Below are positions 48,591 through 59,287 of a stretch of DNA of 64,000 nucleotides, in pieces. The notes below the pieces were generated by a model. It searched no databases, was not told where the DNA came from, and worked only from the letters and a program-made list of their open reading frames with translations. The position numbers and the translations under genes are program-made. Origin of the DNA: an uncultured Lachnospiraceae bacterium (GTDB lineage: Bacteria; Bacillota; Clostridia; Lachnospirales; Lachnospiraceae); the NCBI GenBank assembly GCA_947173495.1, contig CAMWFQ010000005.1, positions 62,001 through 126,000 of the forward strand. Reading direction: 5' to 3'. Within the stretch, counting starts at the first letter, position 1; each line of letters begins with the position of its first letter.

Positions 48591-49091
48591 TTAAATACTG
48601 TTATTGATGGGAACATCAAAAGATCCGGACAAAATTTCCTGGAAATCACCTGAAATATCGACAACAGCCGGTGTAATAATAAAGATATAGTTGGAAATCT
48701 TCTGCAGATTTCCACTGATTGCATAACAGGAACCGGATGTGAAATCAATAATACGCTGGGCAATATCTACATCTAATCCTTCCAGATTAAGTACCACTGT
48801 TCTGTTGGCGAGTAAGGTTTCTGTGATTTCTCTTGCATCTTCAATAGAAGTAGGTTTGATCACGCAGACTTCCATGCCGGTATTGCCTTTTTTGGTCTGC
48901 CGCATTGGTGTTACCTTGCTGGGAGCTGCCTTTCGTACAGTCCTCTCTTCTTCAACTGCAGATTCTTCTCTTATTACGGGTTGTTTTTTAGGCTTTTCTT
49001 CTACGGGTTCATCATAATATTCGTCGTCATAGAAATCATCATCTTCTTCATTCAGTCTCATGTAGTTGAGAAACTTATCCATTACACTCAT
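48591..49091 (-). CDS. sepF: Cell division protein SepF
   Basis: MSVMDKFLNYMRLNEEDDDFYDDEY..., RIIDFTSGSCYAISGNLQKISNYIFIITP. Confidence 0.95.
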   Translation of the reverse strand: MSVMDKFLNYMRLNEEDDDFYDDEYYDEPVEEKPKKQPVIREESAVEEERTVRKAAPSKVTPMRQTKKGNTGMEVCVIKPTSIEDAREITETLLANRTVVLNLEGLDVDIAQRIIDFTSGSCYAISGNLQKISNYIFIITPAVVDISGDFQEILSGSFDVPINNSI

Positions 49092-49104
49092 TTTGAAGCG
49101 CTCC

Positions 49105-49800
49105 TTATTTTACCTGATATTGCCTTTCGCCGAAAATGCCTGTCCCGACCCTGATACAGGTGGCTCCCTCTTCTACGGCTATCATGTAATCCCCAGTCAT
49201 GCCCATAGATAATATACTCATGTTAACATTATCAATGTTTTTATTATTTATGTCAACAGCTAATTGCTTCAATTGTGCAAAATACTGTCGATTTTCTTCT
49301 GCTTCATCAACATAGGGAGCGATGGTCATGAGACCCTGAATACAAATTCCGGGCAGAGCTGCAATCTCACGGATCAACGCTTCTGTCTCCTGCGGTTTTA
49401 CGCCGTATTTCGTAGTTTCTCCGGCGATATTGACCTCAATCAGGATGGAAACCTCCACCTGTTTTTTCAGGGCTTCTCTGCTGATCTCTTCTGCAAGCTT
49501 TAGCGAATCCACGCTATGGATTAATACGACCTTATCAACAATATATTTTACCTTATTGCGCTGCAGGTGCCCAATCATATGCCATTTAATGTCTTTTGGC
49601 ATGAGCTCATACTTATCAAGCAGTTCCTGCACTTTGTTTTCACCGAATTCTCTGCACCCGGCATGATACGCTTCCATTAACAGAGAGACAGGTTTCGTTT
49701 TGCTGACAGCAATCAATGTCACCTGATCCGGACTTCTTCCCGCTTTTTCACATGCCCGGGAAATATTCCGACCGACCTGATCAATATTATCCCTGATCAT
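49105..49800 (-). CDS. YggS/YlmE family PLP-binding protein
   Basis: LIAVSKTKPVSLLMEAYHAGCREFGENKVQEL, WHMIGHLQRNKVKYI, SMGMTGDYMIAVEEGATCIRVGTGIFGER. Confidence 0.95.
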   Translation of the reverse strand: MIRDNIDQVGRNISRACEKAGRSPDQVTLIAVSKTKPVSLLMEAYHAGCREFGENKVQELLDKYELMPKDIKWHMIGHLQRNKVKYIVDKVVLIHSVDSLKLAEEISREALKKQVEVSILIEVNIAGETTKYGVKPQETEALIREIAALPGICIQGLMTIAPYVDEAEENRQYFAQLKQLAVDINNKNIDNVNMSILSMGMTGDYMIAVEEGATCIRVGTGIFGERQYQVK

Positions 49801-49819
49801 AAATAATAATCCTCCATTC

Positions 49820-51214
49820 CTAATTATAAATCAGCTCATCGTCAACCACAGTACTCGCGTCCAGCACAATGTAATCATATACGCTGAGTCCGTATTGGGT
49901 ATTAGATTTTACAATGGAATATTCTTCGTTATCATATAAAACGTTAATCTGCTTAAAATCAGCATATCCTTTGTTGATATTATAAACACCGGTGAGACTT
50001 CCGCGTTTGCTGAGCGCGTATTTTTCAGTTGATTCCGGTTTAATGATATATTCCCCGGTCCGTAATATCATATCATCAATATAATATTCGGTTTCCGTTT
50101 CATTATAAATGGTGGTTTCCACAAACTCAGCACTTGCGGTGCCATCCTCCGCATAAGTTTCACGCAGTACACCATCCGTATCACTGTTGCCGCCTTTGGT
50201 GACGTATTCTTTTGGAATAATAAAAAATTCCTTTTGCACTATGGAAGAATTGGGGATTTTCAGTCCTGTCTCATCTTCCAGAATTAATTCAATGTCAATA
50301 AAACGATCGGTGCAGAAAGAGACCATGGAGTTTGTAAAGGTAAGCTTAACAAAGATCTCTCCTTCCGGATTGGTATAGGTCGAAACTTCCCCCCAGGAGG
50401 TATCCTGGTTTTTAAGAAATTTAACTTTTACAAATTCCGCTTTCAGAAGCTCTTCCGCTTTCTCCTGATCTGTCTGAATCACAATAGACCAGTCTTCGTT
50501 GGTGGAAAGCTTATAAACAGGATCGCCTGCTTCTACCAGCTCATTGGTAATGAGCTGTGTTTTTTCATAGGTCTGGGTATCAAAAAGAGCGCTGGTAAAC
50601 TGTTCCAGAGTAAGCTCTTCATAGCCATCTACGGAATAGATCAAAATCCCGGTTGCAGGCGCGTTGCAGAAGGACACCAGTTCAGACAGACCGGAGCTGT
50701 TGATTTTCTGGATGTTTTCAAGAATGCTGGCATTTGCAAGCTTCAGGACAGTTCCTTTGACGCCATATTTGAAATCATAAACAGATGAAAAATATCGTGT
50801 ATCAAAATTATTGACAAAACCAAGGATTTCTGTTTTCAGTTCGGCCAGGTCGCTGCCGGAAAGGGCGCCGCCGGATGTTTCCGCATCCATATAATCCGCC
50901 AGTCTCCCGGATTCGTCCAGCGTATAGACCAGATTCCCCACACCTACGCGCTCACCCTCACGGGCGTAATAATTTACATAGCCTGCCTGAGTCGCATTGA
51001 CAATTTCTTCGTCCCGAAGAGCAATCCCTTTATAAATATTGTTGGAGGAAAGGGAACCCATCTTTACCTGATGGCCTTCGATCTGCTTTTGAGAAAAATA
51101 CATAAACACACAGATAACTGTATATATAAAAATAACAGCAAAAATCACCACCCCAATATTAATATTGAGCGGTTTTCGATATTTAACTATTTTGTTGTCT
51201 CTGCTATTTTCCAA
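49820..51214 (-). CDS. HlyD family periplasmic-adaptor-like membrane protein
   Basis: N-terminal TM, biotinyl-lipoyl-like GYVNYYAREGERVGVGNLVYTLDESG. Confidence 0.7.
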   Translation of the reverse strand: MENSRDNKIVKYRKPLNINIGVVIFAVIFIYTVICVFMYFSQKQIEGHQVKMGSLSSNNIYKGIALRDEEIVNATQAGYVNYYAREGERVGVGNLVYTLDESGRLADYMDAETSGGALSGSDLAELKTEILGFVNNFDTRYFSSVYDFKYGVKGTVLKLANASILENIQKINSSGLSELVSFCNAPATGILIYSVDGYEELTLEQFTSALFDTQTYEKTQLITNELVEAGDPVYKLSTNEDWSIVIQTDQEKAEELLKAEFVKVKFLKNQDTSWGEVSTYTNPEGEIFVKLTFTNSMVSFCTDRFIDIELILEDETGLKIPNSSIVQKEFFIIPKEYVTKGGNSDTDGVLRETYAEDGTASAEFVETTIYNETETEYYIDDMILRTGEYIIKPESTEKYALSKRGSLTGVYNINKGYADFKQINVLYDNEEYSIVKSNTQYGLSVYDYIVLDASTVVDDELIYN

Positions 51215-51264
51215 TTAATTCTCCCATATAAAAAAGATGCTGTATCGCAAAACAATTTTTCCTT

Positions 51265-51294
51265 GCGCATTTTCCTCTGGATACCCGTGTGCAT
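51265..51294 (+). repeat. Truncated repeat copy 11 (3' part of module B)
   Basis: gcgcattttcctctggatacccgtgtgcat compares with copies 6 and 9 3' arms. Confidence 0.7.
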
Positions 51295-51297
51295 GAA

Positions 51298-51328
51298 CAA
51301 ACGTCCCGGTTGATCCGGGACGTTTATG
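51298..51328. terminator. Intrinsic terminator (downstream of the minus-strand P-loop gene)
   Basis: aaacgtcccgg ttga tccgggacgttt. Confidence 0.8.
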
Positions 51329-51361
51329 AAATTCAACTGCATACTCGGAAATTGCCAGTCC

Positions 51362-51781
51362 TTAAAGGGAAACGACCACTTTATCCTTTACAGAAGCAGG
51401 AAGTGAATCTTCATCAAGCGAAATACTGATAATAAAGTCTATTTTAAAGCGCTCGCTGATTTTTTCTAATTTGTGAATAACAGGCTCGATGTCACCGCCC
51501 TCCAGAGAGGCAATCTTTAAAAAGTTGTCAAAGTATATCTGTTCCAGATCATGATCCTGGGAAATAATTCCGCTGACAAAACCAATAAATTCATCAGCGT
51601 CCGCAACCATGTAATAAGAAACATCAATTAACCGGATCTTATTGTTTAACTCATACATGTGCTTGGTATTCTTGTCCAGATATACAATGCTGCCGGATAC
51701 TTTCTGTACCTCAGTATTCACCTTATCTAATAAATATGTGGTTTTGCCTTTTCCTTTATTTCCAACTACTAATTGAACCAT
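51362..51781 (-). CDS. Small P-loop protein of unknown function (139 aa)
   Basis: Walker A-like VVGNKGKGKTTYLLD. Confidence 0.7.
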   Translation of the reverse strand: MVQLVVGNKGKGKTTYLLDKVNTEVQKVSGSIVYLDKNTKHMYELNNKIRLIDVSYYMVADADEFIGFVSGIISQDHDLEQIYFDNFLKIASLEGGDIEPVIHKLEKISERFKIDFIISISLDEDSLPASVKDKVVVSL

Positions 51782-51869
51782 TGGTAAATCCCTCCTGAAG
51801 TATATTGGCTGTATGTAATTTCAATATGCCTATTTTGATTATAAGTGATTGCAGGACAAAAAACAACTG

Positions 51870-52859
51870 CTAATTGTTTATTTCTCCTAATAAATCTGTC
51901 ATCTGTGAATACAGAAGATCCCTGGTTTCCGCCCGCATAATCACGGAAATATAGGGATTACCGGAAGAATCTCTGCACAGTAATATCAGACAGGATCTTG
52001 CAGCGTTGGTGGAACCTGTTTTTCCGCCCAGAACGGTAATACCGCCCGGCGGCTCGGCCTCTCCCCTTACATAATAATTGGTATTATTTACGGTCAGTTC
52101 CTTGGAATTGCCGTTCGTATCGGTATATACAGTGGTGTAAGAATCCATTTGAATGATTTCATTAAACAGAGAATAGTCTATGGCCGCATTCATAATCAAA
52201 TACATATCATAGACAGTTGTATAATGTTCTTCATCGGAAAGCCCGTGAGGATTGACAAAATGAGTGTTTGTGGCGCCCAGGGCGCGGGCGGTCTCGTTCA
52301 TCATCTCTGCAAAGGCATCTGTGGATCCGGCGATTCCCTCTGCAATCATAACTGCCGCATCATTGGCGGAGTTGATCAGTAAAAAATGAAGAGCCTGATC
52401 CAGCGTCATCTGATCCCCTTCTCTGATTCCGCAGACCTGCGCGCCGGATTCCAGGTTCCTTACATTCGCGCTGGCAGTCAGGATCATATCGCTGGAACCA
52501 TTCTGCATGGCGACAAGAGCGGTCATAATCTTTGTCAGACTGGCCGGATATAACTTTTCATGTACATTCCGGGCATAAAGGGTATTGCGACGGTTTACAT
52601 CAAATAATCCTGCACCGGATCCTTCTGAAAGTTCTATATTTTCAGGATGGATGTCGGAATCCACAACACAGAGACCGCTTGCAAAGGAAGCTGCGGTTTT
52701 CTGCTCCTGCGCGGGATTCACGATTCGGAAGCTGCTCACCTCATAATCAGCCTTATAAGGCATCTCAAACTGAGTCTGTCCGCAGCCGGTTAAAAACATT
52801 GCTGACAGAAATACTGACAGAAATGCTCTTGAAGAAAACTTTTTATTTATACATCTCAC
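51870..52859 (-). CDS. D-alanyl-D-alanine carboxypeptidase (S11 family)
   Basis: [15 protein letters not shown] (SxxK), [11 protein letters not shown] (SxN), GGKTGST (KTG); lipobox-like LTGCGQ. Confidence 0.93.
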   Translation of the reverse strand: MRCINKKFSSRAFLSVFLSAMFLTGCGQTQFEMPYKADYEVSSFRIVNPAQEQKTAASFASGLCVVDSDIHPENIELSEGSGAGLFDVNRRNTLYARNVHEKLYPASLTKIMTALVAMQNGSSDMILTASANVRNLESGAQVCGIREGDQMTLDQALHFLLINSANDAAVMIAEGIAGSTDAFAEMMNETARALGATNTHFVNPHGLSDEEHYTTVYDMYLIMNAAIDYSLFNEIIQMDSYTTVYTDTNGNSKELTVNNTNYYVRGEAEPPGGITVLGGKTGSTNAARSCLILLCRDSSGNPYISVIMRAETRDLLYSQMTDLLGEINN

Positions 52860-53238
52860 GCCACTCTAAATCTCCTCTGTCTAAGGACTTGATTAGCAGC
52901 TCTGCAGTGGCAAGATTGGTTGCCAGCGGAATGTTGTGCATGTCGCAGAGCCTGACCACATTATTGACATCCGGTTCATGTTTTTTGGAAGTCAGAGGAT
53001 CTCTTAAAAATATAACAAGATCCATCTCGTTATGCTCGATCTGAGCACCGATCTGCTGCTCGCCGCCCAGATGTCCCGGCAAAAATTTATAGACGCTTAA
53101 ATTGGTAACTTCCTCCACAAGCCGGCCTGTCGTGCCTGTTGCATATAATTCGTGCTTACTCAAAATTCCACGGTAAGCAATGCAGAAATTCTGCATTAAT
53201 TTTTTCTTCGCATCATGTGCAATCAATGCAATATTCAT
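52843..53238 (-). CDS. mgsA: Methylglyoxal synthase
   Basis: [49 protein letters not shown]. Confidence 0.95.
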   Translation of the reverse strand: MNIALIAHDAKKKLMQNFCIAYRGILSKHELYATGTTGRLVEEVTNLSVYKFLPGHLGGEQQIGAQIEHNEMDLVIFLRDPLTSKKHEPDVNNVVRLCDMHNIPLATNLATAELLIKSLDRGDLEWREMYK

Positions 53239-53321
53239 ATTTGACCCTCCTAAAGTAACGATTTGTACCCCTTATATGACAGACTTCTGAAAACAGCCTG
53301 CAAAACTGTTACTATTATACA

Positions 53322-54437
53322 TCATTTCTGCTTACATTGTAACCCCACATTTAAAACAAATCCGATCCCGATAAAGGAGCTCACCAGTGAAGTGAGTCCG
53401 TAACTTACAAAGGGAAGGGTAAGTCCGGTGTTTGGCAGCAGATAGGTTACGACACCTATGTTGATAAACGACTGAAAACCGATCATGGCTCCGATCCCTG
53501 CCGCAATAATGGTCCCGGCCAGATCTTTGGCCCTTCTTGCAATGAGCATACATTCCACACTGATCAGAAGAATCAGAATGATTACGGTGCAGAGGCCTAC
53601 AAAGCCGAATTCTTCTCCAATTACGGCAAAAATGAAGTCCGTCTGCTGCTCGGCAATAAAATTGGCATTTTTGACAGAACTGATCTGGTTATTTTTGTAT
53701 CCTTTTCCTGTCAGCTGACCGGATCCAATGGCCATAACGGAATATTCCTGCTGATAACCAAGAGAATTGGCATATTCCTCTTTGTTAAAAAAGGCGATGA
53801 CTCTGTTCAACTGATACATGTGTTCCTCATTGATCAGGGTCTGATCCGGCTGCAGGATCAGATACATAAAGATCATGAACGCGGGGATGACCACAGCCAG
53901 AACGCCTCCGATCACCTTCCAGCTTAATCCGCCTATAAACATTATGACGCAAAAGATCAGACAGATTACAATCGTAGTAGAAAGATCAGGCTGCTCCAGA
54001 ATAAGACCTGCGGGAAACGCAAAAAGAATCACACACAGGGCGATATACTTGAATGTGTTGAGTGTCTCCCTGTGTTTACAGATAAACTGGGCAAAAAACA
54101 GTATAATCAGTATTTTTGCCAGCTCGGAGGGCTGAAACTGGATTCCCGCAAGGTTCAGCCATCTCTGGGCGCCTTTGGCATCCTTTCCCATTACGATGAC
54201 CAGAACAAGAAGAACAATATTAAACACATACATAATCCAGTACAGATTCAGCAATACAGAGTAGTCAAAAAGGGAGATTACAAGCATCAGAAACAGACCG
54301 AAGGCAAAGCCTGCGATCTGTCTGTTCTGCAACTCCGGTTCAGCACTGCCGACTGCAAAAATTCCGATGACCGCCAGAGCAGTCACCAATAATACTAATT
54401 TAAAATCAAAATAACGTATTTTATACTGTTTCAGCAT
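53322..54437 (-). CDS. rodA: Rod shape-determining protein RodA (SEDS)
   Basis: FQPSELAKILIILFFA, QPDLSTTIV, LTGKGYKNN, LPFVSYGLTSLV. Confidence 0.92.
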   Translation of the reverse strand: MLKQYKIRYFDFKLVLLVTALAVIGIFAVGSAEPELQNRQIAGFAFGLFLMLVISLFDYSVLLNLYWIMYVFNIVLLVLVIVMGKDAKGAQRWLNLAGIQFQPSELAKILIILFFAQFICKHRETLNTFKYIALCVILFAFPAGLILEQPDLSTTIVICLIFCVIMFIGGLSWKVIGGVLAVVIPAFMIFMYLILQPDQTLINEEHMYQLNRVIAFFNKEEYANSLGYQQEYSVMAIGSGQLTGKGYKNNQISSVKNANFIAEQQTDFIFAVIGEEFGFVGLCTVIILILLISVECMLIARRAKDLAGTIIAAGIGAMIGFQSFINIGVVTYLLPNTGLTLPFVSYGLTSLVSSFIGIGFVLNVGLQCKQK

Positions 54438-54456
54438 GTAAACCTCCAAATGCTTT

Positions 54457-54729
54457 TCAGTTGATATTCTTATGTAAGTCCAGAATGGGAATATTCGCAT
54501 ACAGAGTCGGCGTTTTTCCCCGGCCTTTTCCATCTGTTTTTGCAATCTGAATTTCCATACTGTCCGCATCGATCTTCATGTATTTTGAAATCACTTTGGC
54601 GATATCCGTCTTAATCATTTCCATCATTTCAGGGGAACAGTTTACTCTGTCGGAAATGAGCAGTATTTTTAAACGGTCTTTTGCAATCTCTCTTGATTTT
54701 TTCCTGATAAAAAAGTTTCTGATTCCCAT
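54457..54729 (-). CDS. minE: Cell division topological specificity factor MinE
   Basis: AKDRLKILLISDRVNCSPEMMEMIKTDIAKVISKYMKID. Confidence 0.93.
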   Translation of the reverse strand: MGIRNFFIRKKSREIAKDRLKILLISDRVNCSPEMMEMIKTDIAKVISKYMKIDADSMEIQIAKTDGKGRGKTPTLYANIPILDLHKNIN

Positions 54730-54740
54730 ACGCTCACCCC

Positions 54741-55532
54741 CTAATTCTTATGAAAAATACCTGACACTTTGGTCCAGAAAGAAACGCCTTTCTCAAATTC
54801 CAAAAAAGGAATCTCCTTTCCGGTCACACGATAGCATATGTTCTGATATGCTTTCCCTGCCAGTGTATTGTTTCCAACAAGAGGCTCCCCCTGGTTGGTG
54901 GCGATGACAACATTTTCATCATCCGGTACAATGCCGATCAGACTAATAGCCAGAATATCCACCACATCAGCAGCGCTCATCATATCTCCGCGTTTCACCA
55001 TATCATAGCGGAGACGATTGATAATCAGATCAATCTTACCGAAGTCATTGGCTTCCAGAAGGCCAATGATTCTGTCAGCATCTCTTATGGCGGATACCTC
55101 CGGAGTGGTTACCACCAGCGCTCTGTCCGCACCTGCAATGGCGTTTTTAAATCCCTGTTCGATTCCGGCAGGACAGTCCAGAATGATATAATCAAACTGT
55201 TCTTTCAGCTGCCCGATCATTTTTACCATCTGTTCCGGGTTGACCGCAGTCTTATCCTTTGTCTGTGCGGAAGGCATGAGGTAAAGGCTCGGGAGACGCT
55301 TGTCCTTTATCAATGCCTGTTTGATCCGGCATTTTCCCTCTACCACATCCACAAGATTATACACAATGCGATTTTCCAGTCCCATGACAACATCCAGATT
55401 GCGAAGTCCGATGTCCGTGTCGATCAGTACCACACGTTTGCCCATGGCAGCAAGACCTGTTCCTATGTTTGCGGATGTGGTGGTCTTACCCACACCGCCT
55501 TTCCCTGACGTGACGACAATTACTTCACTCAT
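54741..55532 (-). CDS. minD: Septum site-determining protein MinD
   Basis: VVTSGKGGVGKTTTSANIGTGLAAMGKRVVLIDTDIGLRNLD. Confidence 0.96.
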   Translation of the reverse strand: MSEVIVVTSGKGGVGKTTTSANIGTGLAAMGKRVVLIDTDIGLRNLDVVMGLENRIVYNLVDVVEGKCRIKQALIKDKRLPSLYLMPSAQTKDKTAVNPEQMVKMIGQLKEQFDYIILDCPAGIEQGFKNAIAGADRALVVTTPEVSAIRDADRIIGLLEANDFGKIDLIINRLRYDMVKRGDMMSAADVVDILAISLIGIVPDDENVVIATNQGEPLVGNNTLAGKAYQNICYRVTGKEIPFLEFEKGVSFWTKVSGIFHKN

Positions 55533-55640
55533 ACATCTGCCTCATTTCTGCGCGGCTTTTACGCATTTTCAGGACCGGTGGTGCCGCGCGACACAAGAGC
55601 CCTGTCATGAAATTCCTATCGTCTTCTGAGAAAATCCTTA

Positions 55641-56324
55641 TTAAACAGGCAGTTCACTCAGGATATCTTTCGTGAGCGGATCAATTATGACTCTTTCGTC
55701 TTTTATATAGGCTATCTTCGGCTGTATTTTGGGTTTTATGGACCACTTGGATTTTTTTTCTCTGGATCTGTATTTGAAATCACCTATCTGTAATTTCTCA
55801 GGTGACATTTCAAGCGCTGCTACATAATGGCCTTTTCCGCCATTTCCTCCGGCATAAGCTTTTCCATAAAGGCCTCCTACCACGATGATATCTCTGGCAG
55901 AGATAATCGTAGAGCCGGGATATACATCTCCCAGAATCACGATGCTCGATTCCGTTTCCAATACCTGTCCGTTTTTCAGGGTTCCCCGGTAAAACTGGCC
56001 CTCATTTCCGTGAGACGAATCCATTAAAAGCTCTGCCTGCTGCATGGCTTTTACCAGGAGCTGCTGATCAGCGCCCTCTTCTCCCACCAGACAGATAATG
56101 TTGAGCCTTGAATTCTCTGAAATAGCGTCAAGTATCTGCTTTTCCTGCTGGCTTGTGAGCTCCCGCCCTCTGACAGATAAGGCCATTTTGGCGTCTTTGA
56201 AAAAGCTGCTGGATTCTCTGAATTTTTCCCCGATGTCTGTGAGCAGTTCCTCAAAAGGAACTTCGCTATCCAGATGAAGTACAATACCGCTCGGGAAGCT
56301 TTTGATGATTACTGAATTTTTCAA
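55641..56324 (-). CDS. minC: Septum site-determining protein MinC
   Basis: FYRGTLKNGQVLETESSIVILGDVYPGSTIISARDIIVVGGLYGKAYAG. Confidence 0.94.
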   Translation of the reverse strand: MKNSVIIKSFPSGIVLHLDSEVPFEELLTDIGEKFRESSSFFKDAKMALSVRGRELTSQQEKQILDAISENSRLNIICLVGEEGADQQLLVKAMQQAELLMDSSHGNEGQFYRGTLKNGQVLETESSIVILGDVYPGSTIISARDIIVVGGLYGKAYAGGNGGKGHYVAALEMSPEKLQIGDFKYRSREKKSKWSIKPKIQPKIAYIKDERVIIDPLTKDILSELPV

Positions 56325-56404
56325 TCTGTTTACTCCTGCCTTTCACGTTTCAGTCTGCCTGATCATGAACCTGGTTTTCAGACAGCTGCCGTCTTTGCTC
56401 TGCT

Positions 56405-59287
56405 TTAATCGACAATCTCGGTGCCTCCGGTCATTGCGCCGGCGGTTCCGGTAATCAGATTATCGGCGTTTTCCAGTTCAAAATAGTATTTGATGATATC
56501 TTTGGTAGTCTGCGCCGCGTAAGTGGAGGTATAGCCGTTTGCAATCCTGGTGGCAATAGCGATTTCCGGCTGTTCATAGGGAGCATAGCAGACGAAGACA
56601 GCGTGGTTGGCTCTGTTTGCATTTTCTTCTACGGTACCGGTTTTACCTGCCACATTCACCTCCAGATCATTATAGTAGGCTCTGCCCTCTATTACCTGAC
56701 GCATTCCCAGGTGAATAGCATCCCAGTTCTCAGCAGGCATTTCAATGGTATTTCTCACATAGGGATCCCGTGCCTCCAGCAGATTGCCGCTGTGATCCGT
56801 GATCCTGTCGATCAGCGTGAGATTATAGCAGGTACCGCTGTTTGCCAGTGTAGTTACGTATCTGGCAAGACCAACGGTGGAATAACTGTTAGATCCCTGT
56901 CCAATGGCGGAACGGACCGCATCCTCAGTGGACATCTGAGGGGCGGATTCTTCAATCTCTATTCCGGTAGTCTCTGTAAGACCATACATATCTGCATAGG
57001 TTTCCAGCTTTTTCAATCCCATGTCCGAGGAATAGGCATCTCCCACGGTCCCCAGACGATATGCCAGTTCATAGAAGAACAGGTTGCAGGAATGACGGAT
57101 TCCGCCGGTTACATTCAAAGAACCATGATGCCCCAGACAGGTGGGCGGCGGGGAAATCTTTTCAAAAATACCGTTACAGCTGAATGTGGAATAGGGAGTG
57201 ATCACATTCTCCATAAATCCGGCAGTAGCCGATACCATCTTAAAGGTGGAACCGGGAGCGATCATCTGAGTGGTTGCATAATTAATCAGCGGTTTTGACA
57301 GATCGTCCAGAAGCCGGGAATAGTATTCCGCATTGACGCCGTTTGCCATCATATTATTATCATATCCCGGATAAGTCACAAGAGCCAGGACATCTCCTGT
57401 ATTCACGTCAGTGATGACGGCGGAGGCGGAACAGGGATCCAGGGCCAGCTGTGCCGGAGTGATATCCAGATTTTTGATCCGCTCCATCAAAAAGGAATAA
57501 GCGGAAACGCCTCCTCTCTCAAACTGGGATGCTTCATCCTCCGGAATATCGACAAGCTCCTGCTCAAGGAGAATCTTACAGATCTGAGTCCCTGAGATTA
57601 CATCTTTCTTGATCATAAATCGGTAAATGCTCTTGGTAAAACTTAAATCCCCATCCAGCTGTTCAAAAATATAATCTATGATTCTGGAATATATTTTTTC
57701 CGAATCAGAGTATTGACTGTTAAGGTCAAGCCTCGTCACATCAATCCAGTTCATGGCAATGCAATAATTCAGATATTCGTTTAAACTGATCACCTCATCT
57801 TTTGTCCATGCCAGGTAGGTTGCATCTGTGGTATCCACCCGGCTTCTGACAATAATACCATTTTCATAGAGCATCTCGGCTATGTAGCTTTCATAGACCT
57901 GGTATTCCATATCAAGGTTTTCATAAGCGGTAAGCGTCTGACTGAGCTCCATGCGGAGATTATCATACACCAGAGCCTCCCGCTCCAGATAGCGCCGATA
58001 GACCTCCCGCTCGTTCTCACCCGCGTCAGGGGCATTGAAATGTGCGGTATTGATCACATTGTTATTGATAAGAGCAAAATAAACATCATAGATCGGAATT
58101 TTGATCTTACTGCTGCTGACCTCAGAGGTATTAAACTCCTTGACATTGATGATACTGGCGTATAAAATACCTGCCAGTTTTTCTTCCAGTATTTTGTATA
58201 CAGCAATCTGAAGATCTTTATCCAGAGTAAGATACAGATTGTTTCCGGCCACAGGCTCTACATAATTGGTAGTGTCCGTCACCTTTCCTACATTATCCAC
58301 AAAAATGGTTTCGCTCCCCTTAATGCCCTGAAGATAGGTTTCCATGGATTTCTCAATTCCAAGCTTTCCCACCGTATCGTTGGAATCATAGTAGTCGGCG
58401 CCCTCCTCGACAAGAGTCGTCAGTTCTTCCTGGGAAATTTTGCCGGTATAGCCTAAAATATGGGAAAAATAAATGCTGTCCACGTATTTGCGAATGGTAT
58501 CTTCTTCGATCGAAACTCCTTCCAGATCCATTTTATTTTCCATTACTACGGCAACAGTCTCTTCACTGATATCGGTAGCAACCGTTGTGGGCATATATTT
58601 CTGATAACTGTTATTATTCATGTCATAACGGATAGTGAGGATCTTAAGAACTTCCTCTTTGGTGTAGCCGTTTCCCGGAATAAAGCTGTCTTTGTCATCC
58701 TCGGCCGTATAATCGCCGATTCGGAACCGGTTCCAGCCGCAAAGATAATCCACCACCTCCGCTGCGGTAGCCGTCCGCTCTTTTTCTCCCAGCTTGTCCA
58801 CAGTGGTATAACCGTATACATCGGCCAGAAAACGATAAAGCTGGGCATCCGTCACGGAAAATGCATAGCGTCCATTGCTGTCTAAAATGATTTTGAAATC
58901 ACTCACAATGGAATCTCCGTTCTCTTCGATTATTTTGATCAGCTTATAGATGGTGGTATTCAGATTGAGATTTTTGAATCTGCCGTTTTCATATACATCT
59001 TCTATCGTCACAGAATGGGCCAGCTCATTGTAAGCCAGGAGGTTGCCGTTTCTGTCATAAATACATCCCCGGCTGCCTTTGATTGTGCGCTCCTTCATAA
59101 TTTTCATTTGAAAAGAATCCAGGTATTCTTCGCCATGCACGATCTGAAGATCAAAAACCCTGTTGATCATAATTCCGCCAAGACACAGAAAAACCACAAT
59201 AATGACAAAGATCCTGGAGGTGATCATATTTATAAAGTTTTCCCAAAATTCTTCAAACAAACTTTCTGGCACTCCTTTCTTCTGCAT
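56405..59287 (-). CDS. Penicillin-binding protein 2 (MrdA-like) with large insertion
   Basis: RGCIYDRNGNLLAYNELAHSV, GSTFKMV, RHSCN, VAGKTGTVEE; adjacent to mreDCB. Confidence 0.92.
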   Translation of the reverse strand: MQKKGVPESLFEEFWENFINMITSRIFVIIVVFLCLGGIMINRVFDLQIVHGEEYLDSFQMKIMKERTIKGSRGCIYDRNGNLLAYNELAHSVTIEDVYENGRFKNLNLNTTIYKLIKIIEENGDSIVSDFKIILDSNGRYAFSVTDAQLYRFLADVYGYTTVDKLGEKERTATAAEVVDYLCGWNRFRIGDYTAEDDKDSFIPGNGYTKEEVLKILTIRYDMNNNSYQKYMPTTVATDISEETVAVVMENKMDLEGVSIEEDTIRKYVDSIYFSHILGYTGKISQEELTTLVEEGADYYDSNDTVGKLGIEKSMETYLQGIKGSETIFVDNVGKVTDTTNYVEPVAGNNLYLTLDKDLQIAVYKILEEKLAGILYASIINVKEFNTSEVSSSKIKIPIYDVYFALINNNVINTAHFNAPDAGENEREVYRRYLEREALVYDNLRMELSQTLTAYENLDMEYQVYESYIAEMLYENGIIVRSRVDTTDATYLAWTKDEVISLNEYLNYCIAMNWIDVTRLDLNSQYSDSEKIYSRIIDYIFEQLDGDLSFTKSIYRFMIKKDVISGTQICKILLEQELVDIPEDEASQFERGGVSAYSFLMERIKNLDITPAQLALDPCSASAVITDVNTGDVLALVTYPGYDNNMMANGVNAEYYSRLLDDLSKPLINYATTQMIAPGSTFKMVSATAGFMENVITPYSTFSCNGIFEKISPPPTCLGHHGSLNVTGGIRHSCNLFFYELAYRLGTVGDAYSSDMGLKKLETYADMYGLTETTGIEIEESAPQMSTEDAVRSAIGQGSNSYSTVGLARYVTTLANSGTCYNLTLIDRITDHSGNLLEARDPYVRNTIEMPAENWDAIHLGMRQVIEGRAYYNDLEVNVAGKTGTVEENANRANHAVFVCYAPYEQPEIAIATRIANGYTSTYAAQTTKDIIKYYFELENADNLITGTAGAMTGGTEIVD

